Assembly (NCBI GenBank): GCA_965223755.1
Contig: CBDCXF010000001.1
Span: 1,364,001 to 1,428,000, forward strand
Reading direction: 5' to 3'
DNA: 64,000 bases
DNA from: CBDCXF01 sp965223755
GTDB lineage: Bacteria > Acidobacteriota > Thermoanaerobaculia > Multivoradales > JAHEKO01
Part shown: one piece after another, positions 18,588 through 26,706 of the stretch
Numbering within the stretch: position 1 is the stretch's first letter
How the letters are laid out: each line of letters opens with the position of its first letter
Translations under genes and position numbers: made by a program
Notes under the pieces: generated by a model
What the model was told of the DNA's origin: nothing
The model's database searches: none
What the model saw: only the letters and a program-made list of their open reading frames with translations

Positions 18588-19621
18588 CGTTCATCCCAGC
18601 ACTCGCCGGGGCCGCCGTTGCACTGATCACCGTACATTTTCTGACGGGCAAGATTCTGCCTTCGCTGAAACGGCTAGGTCTTCGAGACATCCCCAACGAA
18701 CGTTCCTCTCATGTCGAAACCACGCTTCGCGGGGGAGGAGCTGCAGTGGTAGTCGGTCTTCTAACCGGTGGTCTTCTGTGGAGTTTGGCGACAGGTTCAA
18801 CAGTGCTCTTGCCCCTTTTTGCGATTATCACATTCTTCGCACTATTGGGCCTCCTCGACGATCTACGGAGCGGGCTTCCTGTCAGGTGGCGTTTTGTGGC
18901 TCAGCTCGTGATCGCCGCCGTCGCAACGTGGTGGATGGGACCAGTGAGGTCCCTACCCCTCCCCACCCCTCTCGACATCCCAATTGGTGAAGTGCTGAGC
19001 CGAATCATGACGGTGATTTGGATCGTCGCTGCTGTCAACATCACCAATTTCCTTGATGGGATAGATGGCTACGCAGCCGCTCAGGGCCTTTGGACCGGTT
19101 TCGGAGTTGCCGTCTACGGTCATGCTTGCGGCTCGGCGTCGACCTTTTTTTTGGGCCTGCTGCTTGCTGGGTCATCGGCGGGTTTCTTGCCTTGGAACTG
19201 GAGCCCAGCGCGCGTCTTTCTTGGGGATGTTGGCTCATACGCGATCGGCGCCTGCATAGCCCTTGCCGCACTGACCGGAAAGGACCGAGGAGACACCATG
19301 CTTGCCATGGCCATGCTGAGCTGGGCGTTTCTAGGTGACGGCACCCTAACCTTATTCAAGCGCTTGTCAAAGAAAGAACGGATCTGGTCGCCTCATCGAG
19401 AGCATCTGTACCAGCAGTTGGTCCAAGGAGGACGGTCTCATTCGACGGTCGTCGTGGGAATGCTCACTTCAGCAGCACCTGTCGGCATACTAGGTGTTGC
19501 GGGGCTCGCTCTCGAATGGCCGCTTCTAGCCTGGGGTGGGTTGCTAGCGGGTGGGTTATGGATCGTCGTAACCTGCAACCTCGCGCAGCGAAAACGGAGA
19601 GTCACGCCTACAACGTCGTGA
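18584..19621 (+). CDS. Polyprenyl-phosphate sugar-1-phosphate transferase (WecA/MraY-like)
   Basis: A 345-aa polytopic inner-membrane enzyme that starts lipid-linked glycan assembly by moving a sugar-1-phosphate from UDP-sugar to undecaprenyl phosphate. Visible signatures are LLDDLRSGLPVRWRFVAQ (near residue 86), NFLDGIDGYAAAQG (near 150; Mg2+-binding DGxDG) and FLGDVGSYAIGA (near 208). These suit the WbpL/WecA group that uses a UDP-N-acetylhexosamine. Following a WbuB-like transferase and preceding a PglF/WbpM-like dehydratase, it probably uses the deoxyaminosugar made by those neighbours. Confidence 0.9.
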   Translation: MTFIPALAGAAVALITVHFLTGKILPSLKRLGLRDIPNERSSHVETTLRGGGAAVVVGLLTGGLLWSLATGSTVLLPLFAIITFFALLGLLDDLRSGLPVRWRFVAQLVIAAVATWWMGPVRSLPLPTPLDIPIGEVLSRIMTVIWIVAAVNITNFLDGIDGYAAAQGLWTGFGVAVYGHACGSASTFFLGLLLAGSSAGFLPWNWSPARVFLGDVGSYAIGACIALAALTGKDRGDTMLAMAMLSWAFLGDGTLTLFKRLSKKERIWSPHREHLYQQLVQGGRSHSTVVVGMLTSAAPVGILGVAGLALEWPLLAWGGLLAGGLWIVVTCNLAQRKRRVTPTTS

Positions 19622-19694
19622 CTGCAGTCGCGGCGCATGCGGTAGATGGGATGTTGGAATCGCGGTAGGCTCGATCACACGGGGGCACCGTCTC

Positions 19695-19724
19695 TTGACA
19701 ATGGCACCCTTCGGATCCTAGTAC
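19695..19724 (+). promoter_or_regulatory. Possible sigma-70-like promoter upstream of the PglF-like gene
   Basis: In the 125-bp gap 19622-19746 there is a perfect -35 TTGACA (19695-19700), 18 bp, then TAGTAC (19719-19724) as a poor -10. It would start transcription about 20 bp before the TTG start at 19747. It suggests a second transcription unit beginning here. Confidence 0.4.
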
Positions 19725-19746
19725 ATCGATAGATTTCAATATTGCC

Positions 19747-21663
19747 TTGCGAACTTGGTTCCAATCGGCTCGCCAGATCTCATACCGACGGGGTCGGCAG
19801 GTTCAGTTTCTCCTGGACTTGTCAGCTCTCGGGTTGTCGTTTTGGCTTTCCTACCTTCTACGCTTTGACTTTAGACTTCCCGACGGTGTTACTCGCGTCT
19901 TAGCTGTTCAACTCCCGTTCGCGGTGGTCTGCCAGATGGGAGCTGCGGCCCTGAGCGGTGTCTACAACTTCGTTTGGCGCTATGTGGGGTTTACCGACCT
20001 CCGCGCCTTTGCCCGAGCAAACATTCTCTCTGTTTCGTTCTTCTTGGCTTTACGGCTCGGCCTACCAGAACGATTTCAGGACTGGCGCATTCCGATTTCC
20101 GTTATTCTGATCAATGCTGCACTCGCATTCGGATCCCTTCTCACCATGCGCGTTGTTCGTCGTTGGGATTTTGAGCGATCGCAACAAAGCCTACGTCGAT
20201 TAGAGGAACCTCCTGAGCGGGTGCTCTTGATTGGAGCTGGGCAGGGTGGAGTCACAGCGGCTCGCGAGATTCGCCGCCATCCGGAAATGGGTCTGCAGAT
20301 CGCGGCATTTGTAGACGACGACCCCAGCAAAGTGGGTACCCGAATCCACGATGTACCAGTTATCGGAACGACGGATGACCTCCCGGATCTGCTCCCTGAT
20401 CTGGAAATCGAGCGGGCTATCGTCACTGTTGGTGATGCGAGCCACGCCGACATGCGCAGGATCGTGGAGATTTGCGAATCCGTGCCCATTCGAGCACAGG
20501 TCATTCCAGACTTTCACGAGGTCATCGCAGGTAAGGCCGAGATTCGGCGCGTTCGGGATATCGCAATCGAAGATCTTCTCGGTCGTCAGCCGGTCGAATT
20601 GGACCTCGTGTCGCTCAATGATTTTCTGAGTGGTAAGCATGTGTGGATTACTGGTGCTGGCGGCTCCATCGGCAGTGAGCTGTCTCGCCAAGTTCTCACG
20701 TTCACTCCAGCGCGGCTCACTTTGGTCGAGCGCTCCGAGGCAGCACTTTTTGAGATTGTTCGAGAGCTTGGTGAGCAGCCGGGGGTTACGTCTTCGATTG
20801 CCGATGTGGGTGATCGCGATCGCCTCGATGTCCTCATGAGTCGTGGCCTGCCGGACGTCGTTTTCCATGCTGCAGCCTACAAGCATGTTGGGTTGATGGA
20901 GAGCAACGTACGCGAAGCAGTTAGGAACAACAGCTTGGGTACGGCGACCTTGGCGCGTTGCTGCACCGATCACGGCGTGCCGGCTATGGTGCTCATTTCA
21001 ACCGACAAAGCAGTCCGGCCGTCGTCGGTTATGGGAGCCACAAAACGAATTGCTGAATTGGCTGTCCAGGCCTTAGCAGAAAACAACATCACCCGGTTCG
21101 TCGCTGTTCGCTTCGGCAACGTGTTGGGATCGACCGGCTCAGTCGTGCCGATCTTCCGAGATCAGATTGACCAAGGCGGTCCGCTAACAATCACCCATCC
21201 AGATGTCGAGCGCTATTTCATGACACCTAGTGAGGCGGCACAGCTTGTACTGCAGGCCGGAGCGATTGGTGAGTCGGGCGAGATACTCATTCTTGACATG
21301 GGAGAACCGGTCCGCATTGTGGACTTGGCCGAAGACATGATCCGATTATCTGGACTCAAACCTCACGATGACATCGCCATTGAATACATAGGTTTGCGCC
21401 CGGGGGAAAAGCTGCGCGAAGAGCTTTCTCTCGATCGCGAGGAAATGGATGGAACCCAGCATCCCAAGATCTTCATAGGTCGGATCGATCGTGTGAATGC
21501 CGACCGACTAGTCGAGTATCTCGACCACCTCAACGAAATCTGCAGTTCGGGCACCGAGGCCCAGCTACGACAAGCTCTGGCGAGCTTTCTCCCCGAAGCG
21601 ACCCTAATAGCTCCGCGGCGCTCCACTGGAGCGAATGTCGAAGAAGCAGCGGAAACAGTATGA
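19747..21663 (+). CDS. UDP-sugar 4,6-dehydratase, membrane form (PglF/WbpM/CapD-like)
   Basis: A 638-aa protein with an N-terminal membrane domain (several spans in residues 1-130), a first Rossmann domain with VLLIGAGQGGVTAAREI (near residue 159) and a C-terminal SDR domain with VWITGAGGSIGSELSRQ (near 299) and STDKAVRPSSVMGATKR (near 418). The SMGATKR-like catalytic segment replaces the usual YxxxK, as in FlaA1/PglF. The family makes UDP-4-keto-6-deoxy-GlcNAc, precursor of QuiNAc, FucNAc or bacillosamine. The TTG start is the only one that keeps the whole membrane domain. ATGA overlap couples it to the next epimerase. Confidence 0.9.
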   Translation: MRTWFQSARQISYRRGRQVQFLLDLSALGLSFWLSYLLRFDFRLPDGVTRVLAVQLPFAVVCQMGAAALSGVYNFVWRYVGFTDLRAFARANILSVSFFLALRLGLPERFQDWRIPISVILINAALAFGSLLTMRVVRRWDFERSQQSLRRLEEPPERVLLIGAGQGGVTAAREIRRHPEMGLQIAAFVDDDPSKVGTRIHDVPVIGTTDDLPDLLPDLEIERAIVTVGDASHADMRRIVEICESVPIRAQVIPDFHEVIAGKAEIRRVRDIAIEDLLGRQPVELDLVSLNDFLSGKHVWITGAGGSIGSELSRQVLTFTPARLTLVERSEAALFEIVRELGEQPGVTSSIADVGDRDRLDVLMSRGLPDVVFHAAAYKHVGLMESNVREAVRNNSLGTATLARCCTDHGVPAMVLISTDKAVRPSSVMGATKRIAELAVQALAENNITRFVAVRFGNVLGSTGSVVPIFRDQIDQGGPLTITHPDVERYFMTPSEAAQLVLQAGAIGESGEILILDMGEPVRIVDLAEDMIRLSGLKPHDDIAIEYIGLRPGEKLREELSLDREEMDGTQHPKIFIGRIDRVNADRLVEYLDHLNEICSSGTEAQLRQALASFLPEATLIAPRRSTGANVEEAAETV

Positions 21664-22598
21664 ACTGGGTCGGACGTTTAGTGCTCGTGACGGGTGGAGC
21701 GGGCTTTGTTGGCTCACACCTGGTGCAACGTCTGTTAGATGAGGGAGCCCGGGTCCGGATTCTCGACAACCTCTCCACCGGGCTGGAGTCGAATCTACGC
21801 TTGTTCAGTGACTCGGTGGATTTCATCGAAGGTGACTTGCGCAATGCGACGACATGCGGCCGGGCGACGCGGGGCTGTGAAGTAGTCTTCCATCAAGCGG
21901 CGCTGGGATCGGTCCCAAGGTCCGTAGAAAACCCGGTTGAGACGCTGGACGTCAACGTCGTTGGTTCAGCAAGGCTGTTCGAGGCAGCCGTTCGAAGCGG
22001 CGTTCGACGTGTGGTGTATGCATCGTCTTCCAGTGTCTACGGCAATTCGACCAACCTCCTCAAGGTTGAAGGTAACGAAGGAATCCCGTTGTCACCGTAC
22101 GCAGCGTCCAAAGCGGCCCTTGAATCGCTAGCGCACGCATTTCAAATGTCCTATGCGACGGATTTTTTTGGCTTGCGGTACTTCAACATCTACGGACCAA
22201 GACAAAGCCCTCAAGGTCCTTATGCGGCAGTGGTTCCACGTTTCTTCGCGGCATGCCGATCGGGCCGATCAATGATCATCTTTGGTGACGGTACCCAGAG
22301 CCGAGATTTCACCTTCGTTGAGGATGCTGTCGAGGCAAACTTCCTAGCGGTTTCCGCAGCCGCGGGAGGAGTCGTGAATGTAGCCCGTGGCGCTACTACA
22401 ACGATCCTTGATCTTGCCGAGAAGGTCGCTGAATCGATGGGACGGTCCGCTGACATCAAATTCACTCCGCCACGGCCTAGTGATGTCCTACATTCGCATG
22501 CCTCTTTAGATCTCGCGCAAAAGACACTCGGCTACGTACCCCGCTTCTCGTTAGAAGCCGGTTTGCAGTTGATGGCCACTGAATTCGAACGAAAGTAG
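21660..22598 (+). CDS. NAD-dependent sugar epimerase/dehydratase, extended SDR (GalE/WbpP-like)
   Basis: A 312-aa extended SDR. NAD-binding TGGAGFVGSHLVQRLLDEG is at about residues 11-29, SSSSVYGNS carries the catalytic Ser region near 122, and SPYAASKAALE the YxxxK pair near 143. The SSSVYG and FNIYGPRQSP phrases fit UDP-hexose or UDP-HexNAc 4-epimerases such as WbpP. It is translationally coupled to the PglF-like dehydratase, so it may act on the same UDP-HexNAc branch, which is inference. Confidence 0.85.
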   Translation: MNWVGRLVLVTGGAGFVGSHLVQRLLDEGARVRILDNLSTGLESNLRLFSDSVDFIEGDLRNATTCGRATRGCEVVFHQAALGSVPRSVENPVETLDVNVVGSARLFEAAVRSGVRRVVYASSSSVYGNSTNLLKVEGNEGIPLSPYAASKAALESLAHAFQMSYATDFFGLRYFNIYGPRQSPQGPYAAVVPRFFAACRSGRSMIIFGDGTQSRDFTFVEDAVEANFLAVSAAAGGVVNVARGATTTILDLAEKVAESMGRSADIKFTPPRPSDVLHSHASLDLAQKTLGYVPRFSLEAGLQLMATEFERK

Positions 22599-22604
22599 CG
22601 ATAA

Positions 22605-22751
22605 GTTGTCGGCGTCCTGAACGAGGTCAAACTCAAGCCCGAAGACTTGCACGGGAAACTCTCTGAATTAAGTAGCAACCGGGTTCCCGTGATTGAGCAC
22701 GGTAGGACATTCGAGGTGCAGGGCACTTTCTGTCGGCGGCGCGCCGGATAA
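22605..22751 (+). other. Unexplained open frame in intergenic gap; possible gene remnant
   Basis: The 162-bp gap between the epimerase and the UbiA-like gene has an open frame reading NEVKLKPEDLHGKLSELSSN and then RVPVIEHGRTFEVQGTF before TAA. Its composition is protein-like, but it has no ATG, GTG or early TTG start (the only TTG is about 15 codons in) and no Shine-Dalgarno. I do not recognise it; a decayed gene tail or chance are both possible. Confidence 0.25.
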
Positions 22752-22760
22752 ACTCCCGTC

Positions 22761-23636
22761 GTGCAACGATCCACGTTAGCGTTTGTGAGAGCGCTTCGGC
22801 CAGTGCACTGGGTCAAGAACTTCTTGGTCCTGGCCGCTCCGGCATCGTCTGGAGCGATCGTCGAACCCCACACTGCGGCAAACGTCGCCTTGGCCTTTAT
22901 TGCTACCTGTTCGGTCGCTAGCGCCATCTACCTCGTCAACGACATCGCCGACATTGAGTCTGATCGAGCGCATCCCAAGAAACGCTACAGGCCGATCGCT
23001 TCGCGCCAAATTCCAGTCGTGGTGGCAGCGGCAGCGACAGCAGCATTAGCTATCAGTGGCCTGGGTTTGGGATGGTCAATCCGACCCCAAGTTGGGTCAT
23101 TCCTCTTTCTTTACGCCCTTCTCGCAGTCGGATATTCGCTGGGTCTAAAGAAAGTAGCGGTGCTCGACCTGCTTTTGATTGCCTCGGGCTTCGTAATTCG
23201 TGCAGTGGTCGGTGCAAGTGCCGCAAACGTACCAGTTTCAACTCATTTCCTGACTGTTATCGCGTTTGCAGCTCTATCGGTAGCCGCTGGGAAACGCACC
23301 TCGGAATTGCACGCGGCCGGAAGCTCAGCAAGCGATGTCCGTCCAGTTCTTGCGCTCTATACAATACCTTTCTTGCACCAAGTTCAGGCCCTTGCGAGTG
23401 GAGGCTCCTTGCTTGCCTATTCGCTGTGGGCTTTTGAGCAAGCCTCGACAAAGCCTGAAACGGCGCCGTGGCTCGGACTGTCAGTCGCGCCGATGACTCT
23501 GGCACTTCTGCGCTATGTCTTGGCCGCTTCAAAAGGACAAGGGGAAGCACCAGAACGGCTGCTTGTAAGCGACCGTATTCTGACTCTGGCCGCCCTCTCC
23601 TGGGCAGTACTGTTCGGAGCTGGAGTCTTGGCATGA
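22761..23636 (+). CDS. Polyprenyl-phosphate phosphoribosyltransferase (UbiA superfamily, DPPR synthase-like)
   Basis: A 291-aa polytopic UbiA-type prenyltransferase. The aspartate-rich motif NDIADIESDRAHPKKRYRPI (about residues 55-74) is the form seen in mycobacterial Rv3806c, which joins 5-phosphoribosyl diphosphate to decaprenyl phosphate, rather than that of quinone or heme enzymes. It starts at GTG 22761, and its ATGA overlap with the DprE1-like gene supports a shared pathway: polyprenyl-P-ribose 5-phosphate, dephosphorylation, then DprE1/DprE2 epimerisation to polyprenyl-P-arabinofuranose. The dedicated phosphatase is not seen nearby. Confidence 0.85.
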   Translation: MQRSTLAFVRALRPVHWVKNFLVLAAPASSGAIVEPHTAANVALAFIATCSVASAIYLVNDIADIESDRAHPKKRYRPIASRQIPVVVAAAATAALAISGLGLGWSIRPQVGSFLFLYALLAVGYSLGLKKVAVLDLLLIASGFVIRAVVGASAANVPVSTHFLTVIAFAALSVAAGKRTSELHAAGSSASDVRPVLALYTIPFLHQVQALASGGSLLAYSLWAFEQASTKPETAPWLGLSVAPMTLALLRYVLAASKGQGEAPERLLVSDRILTLAALSWAVLFGAGVLA

Positions 23637-24982
23637 GTGCGATGATCAGTTTGAGTGGTTGGGGACGATCTACGCGATCCCACTGCCAGGTCGCACCGTT
23701 GGAGTCCAATTCAGTTCCAGACATCTTCGCCAGCGAACCCCGTCGCGGCGTTGCCCTACGCGGCCTCGGCCGCAGCTACGGGGATGCAGCTCAGAATGCT
23801 GGCGGTCTGGTGCTGGATGCGACGACGCTCAGTGAACGAGTCCACCTTGATACTGAACGTGGGCGCGTTCGAGTTTCTGCAGGAATCAGCCTCGATACGC
23901 TCATCCGAAGGACATTGCCGAAAGGCTGGGTTGTAGCAGTGACCCCAGGAACTCGCCACGTCACAATTGGTGGAGCAATAGCAGCCGACGTTCACGGCAA
24001 GAATCACCATAGCGATGGAGCGTTTTCTGCCCACTGCACTTCCATCGAACTGCACACTCCAGCTGATGGACCAGTGACACTTTACCCAGGCGATGAGCTA
24101 TTTGACGCAACGACCGGCGGGATGGGGCTCACTGGGATCATCACCGAGGCCGAACTTCAACTCGTTCGAATCCCGACCGGCTACGTCCAGGCGGAAACGA
24201 CCCGCGTCGGCAATCTCGAAGATCTCATCGAACAAACTGTTCGAGCCGAGCAAAAACACCGATTTGCGGTTGCCTGGATCGACTTGTCCGCCAGAGGTTC
24301 GGCTCACGGTCGTGGCATCGTCACCTCAGGCGACTATGCGCGAGCGCCGCATCTAGACTCTGAGCAGGCGAGACACCCCCTTCGTTTCGAGGCGCGCGCC
24401 GTGGGCGTTGCACCGAACCTCCCCACCGGCCTACTGAACAAGGCAACCATCGCGGTGTTTAATGAGGTCTGGTTCCGTCGCGCAGCGCGCCAGCCATCTC
24501 GCTCCATCCGACCCTTCAACCAGTTCTTTTATCCACTTGACGGCATCGAACATTGGAACCGCCTGTATGGACCGCGTGGGTTCATTCAGTACCAGTTCGT
24601 CGTGCCGACCAACGCAATTGATACGCTGCGTTGGATCACACAAGAACTGTCGCGGAGAAAGGCGACGAGCTTTCTATCGGTCCTCAAACGCCTTGGCCCA
24701 GGTGGCGCAGGACATCTATCGTTCCCTATCGAGGGATGGACTCTTGCCGTCGACTTACCGGCTCTGCCGCGCTTTGCGAAGTTACTTGACGAATTTGACG
24801 AGAGGATTGTCGATGCTGGTGGACGCATCTACTTGGCCAAGGACGGGCGCATGCGCGGACGGTATCTGAAGGTCATGTACCCGCGGCTCGAAGAGTGGCG
24901 GGCGGTTCGCCGCCAAGTGGATCCGGATTTGATTCTCACCAGCGACCTTGATCGCCGATTGGACCTGAGCGGGCGGCAATGA
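23633..24982 (+). CDS. dprE1: Decaprenylphosphoryl-ribose 2'-oxidase-like flavoenzyme (DprE1)
   Basis: A 449-aa FAD enzyme expected to oxidise the 2'-OH of polyprenyl-P-ribose. FAD-binding signatures GLGRSYGDAAQNAGGLVLDA (near residue 42) and TPGTRHVTIGGAIAADVHG followed by KNHH match mycobacterial DprE1. The C-terminus has GGRIYLAKDGR (the catalytic-lysine region) and MYPRLEEWRAVRRQVDP. The open frame runs upstream to 23468, but ATG 23633, overlapping the UbiA-like stop, gives the family length. At the position of Cys387 of M. tuberculosis DprE1 (WNICVDFP) this protein has WTLAVDLP, with Ala372. DprE2 follows directly. Confidence 0.9.
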   Translation: MSAMISLSGWGRSTRSHCQVAPLESNSVPDIFASEPRRGVALRGLGRSYGDAAQNAGGLVLDATTLSERVHLDTERGRVRVSAGISLDTLIRRTLPKGWVVAVTPGTRHVTIGGAIAADVHGKNHHSDGAFSAHCTSIELHTPADGPVTLYPGDELFDATTGGMGLTGIITEAELQLVRIPTGYVQAETTRVGNLEDLIEQTVRAEQKHRFAVAWIDLSARGSAHGRGIVTSGDYARAPHLDSEQARHPLRFEARAVGVAPNLPTGLLNKATIAVFNEVWFRRAARQPSRSIRPFNQFFYPLDGIEHWNRLYGPRGFIQYQFVVPTNAIDTLRWITQELSRRKATSFLSVLKRLGPGGAGHLSFPIEGWTLAVDLPALPRFAKLLDEFDERIVDAGGRIYLAKDGRMRGRYLKVMYPRLEEWRAVRRQVDPDLILTSDLDRRLDLSGRQ

Positions 24983-25746
24983 GAAACGCTTTCGGAGCGC
25001 CCAGTACAGCACTCGTTTTGGGTGGCGCCAGTGACATAGCCTGGGCGGCGCTGGAACGACTGGCAGATCGTGGACTGGAGTCGGCCGTCCTCGCGGCCAG
25101 ATCTCCCAGCACCGTGAAAGAGCGACTCGACGATTCGCGGCTCGGCCTCTCTGCTGTGCATGTCTTGGAGTGGAATGCGGTAGACGCGGACACCCATGAA
25201 AAACTAATCGTCCGTGCACAGCAACTTGTTGGTGACCTCGATGTCGTCCTGTGCGCGGTGGGGAGTCTTGGGGACGACAGCGGACCGGGTTGGAGTGTGT
25301 CGAACGCCATCGATGTGATTGCTTCCAACTACACTGGTCCCGCCGCTGCTCTACTCGCTGCTGCCAATGAACTGTACGCGCAGCGCCACGGTTGCATTGT
25401 AGTGTTGTCGTCTGTCGCGGGAGCCCGCCCTCGCAGGAGCAACTTCATCTACGGTTCGGCCAAGTCTGGGATCGACGCCTTTGCCCAAGGCCTTCGTGAT
25501 TCTCTCCACGGGTCAGGCATCAACATCCATATTGTGCGACCCGGCTTCGTCCACTCCAAGATGACTGCGGGAATGCCTCCTGCACCTTTCGCCGCCACAG
25601 TGGACGAAGTTGCCAAGGCTATCGAGAAGGTCACTTGCTCGCGTACCAGCCGAATAGCCTGGGTCCCTCCCCTGCTGGGGCCTCTCTTTCTTGGGTTGAG
25701 AAATCTACCTGCGCCGCTGTGGCGGGCGATTTCAAAGAAGCAATAA
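24979..25746 (+). CDS. dprE2: Decaprenylphosphoryl-2-keto-ribose reductase-like SDR (DprE2)
   Basis: A 255-aa classical short-chain dehydrogenase. NAD(P)-binding LVLGGASDIAWAALERLADR is at about residues 14-33, the catalytic Ser lies in VLSSVAGARPRR (near 139) and YGSAKSG supplies the YxxxK pair (near 154). Its ATGA overlap with dprE1 and matching size identify it as the reductase that completes the 2'-epimerisation of ribose to arabinose. The last 25 residues are hydrophobic and proline-rich (PPLLGPLFLGLRNLP), which may let it sit on the membrane near its lipid substrate. Confidence 0.88.
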   Translation: MRNAFGAPSTALVLGGASDIAWAALERLADRGLESAVLAARSPSTVKERLDDSRLGLSAVHVLEWNAVDADTHEKLIVRAQQLVGDLDVVLCAVGSLGDDSGPGWSVSNAIDVIASNYTGPAAALLAAANELYAQRHGCIVVLSSVAGARPRRSNFIYGSAKSGIDAFAQGLRDSLHGSGINIHIVRPGFVHSKMTAGMPPAPFAATVDEVAKAIEKVTCSRTSRIAWVPPLLGPLFLGLRNLPAPLWRAISKKQ

Positions 25747-25779
25747 CCTCTCAGTGTTAGGGTGCATTCAGGAGAAGTG

Positions 25780-26703
25780 GTGAGAGTTTTGGTAACAGGA
25801 GGGGCCGGCTTTATCGGTTCCCACGTAGCCGACGCTTTTCTGGCGAACGGACATAACGTAACCATCGTTGACGACCTTTCAAGTGGTGCGCTGGCTAACG
25901 TCAACCAAGAGGCAAGCTTCGAGCAGTTCGACATTCGCTCGAGTGAAGCGCACGACCTAGTCGCGGACGGCGGCTTCGACCTTTTGGTGCATCATGCGGC
26001 GCAAATGGACGTGAGACGCTCAACTCAAGACCCACGCTTTGACGCCGACATAAACATCGGAGGAACGCTCAATTTGCTCGAAGCGGCGGTAAAGGGAGGT
26101 GTCAGCCAAGTGCTATTTGCTTCCACCGGCGGAGCGATCTACGGTGAGCAAGACAATTTTCCTGCTGACGAAACTCACGCCACACGCCCGGTGTCCCCGT
26201 ATGGGGTCAGCAAGCTGGCCGGTGAGCGCTACCTTTACTACTTCTTCAATCAATACGGCCTCAACGCATCCTGCCTGCGCTACGCCAACGTCTACGGCGA
26301 ACGGCAAAACCCACATGGAGAAGCAGGCGTCGTAGCTATCTTCATGCAGCGTCTCTTTGCCGGCGAACCGACGACGATTTTCGGCGACGGTGGGCAGACG
26401 CGGGATTACGTGCACGTCTCCGATGTCGTCGCAGCCAATCTGGCTGCTGCCAACCAGACAGGATTCCATACTTACAATATTGGTACGGGAATCGAGACCT
26501 CAGTGGCCGAATTGCACGCGAAAGTAGCTGCGGCTTGTGGCATCGACCAGGAGCCACAGTTCGGCCCCGCCAAACCTGGGGAGCAACGACGATCGGTCGT
26601 TGACCCTCAATTGGGCAGATCGGAACTCGGCCTATCCGCTGCAGAACCACTCTCAGCAGGACTCAACCGAACCGCCAGGTTCTTTCGCCCCATGGAAAGC
26701 TGA
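25780..26703 (+). CDS. NAD-dependent epimerase, extended SDR (UDP-glucose 4-epimerase-like)
   Basis: About 307 aa. MRVLVTGGAGFIGSHVADAF is the NAD-binding N-terminus; STGGAIYGEQ holds the catalytic Ser/Thr region and SPYGVSKLAGERYL the YxxxK pair; YANVYGERQNPHGEAG is typical of UDP-hexose 4-epimerases. Several GTG starts are in frame (25762, 25777, 25780); the one at 25780 sits 5 bp after AGGAG and matches the family start. It is followed after 3 bp by the GT2-methyltransferase fusion. The substrate is unknown. Confidence 0.85.
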   Translation: MRVLVTGGAGFIGSHVADAFLANGHNVTIVDDLSSGALANVNQEASFEQFDIRSSEAHDLVADGGFDLLVHHAAQMDVRRSTQDPRFDADINIGGTLNLLEAAVKGGVSQVLFASTGGAIYGEQDNFPADETHATRPVSPYGVSKLAGERYLYYFFNQYGLNASCLRYANVYGERQNPHGEAGVVAIFMQRLFAGEPTTIFGDGGQTRDYVHVSDVVAANLAAANQTGFHTYNIGTGIETSVAELHAKVAAACGIDQEPQFGPAKPGEQRRSVVDPQLGRSELGLSAAEPLSAGLNRTARFFRPMES

Positions 26704-26706
26704 TCC

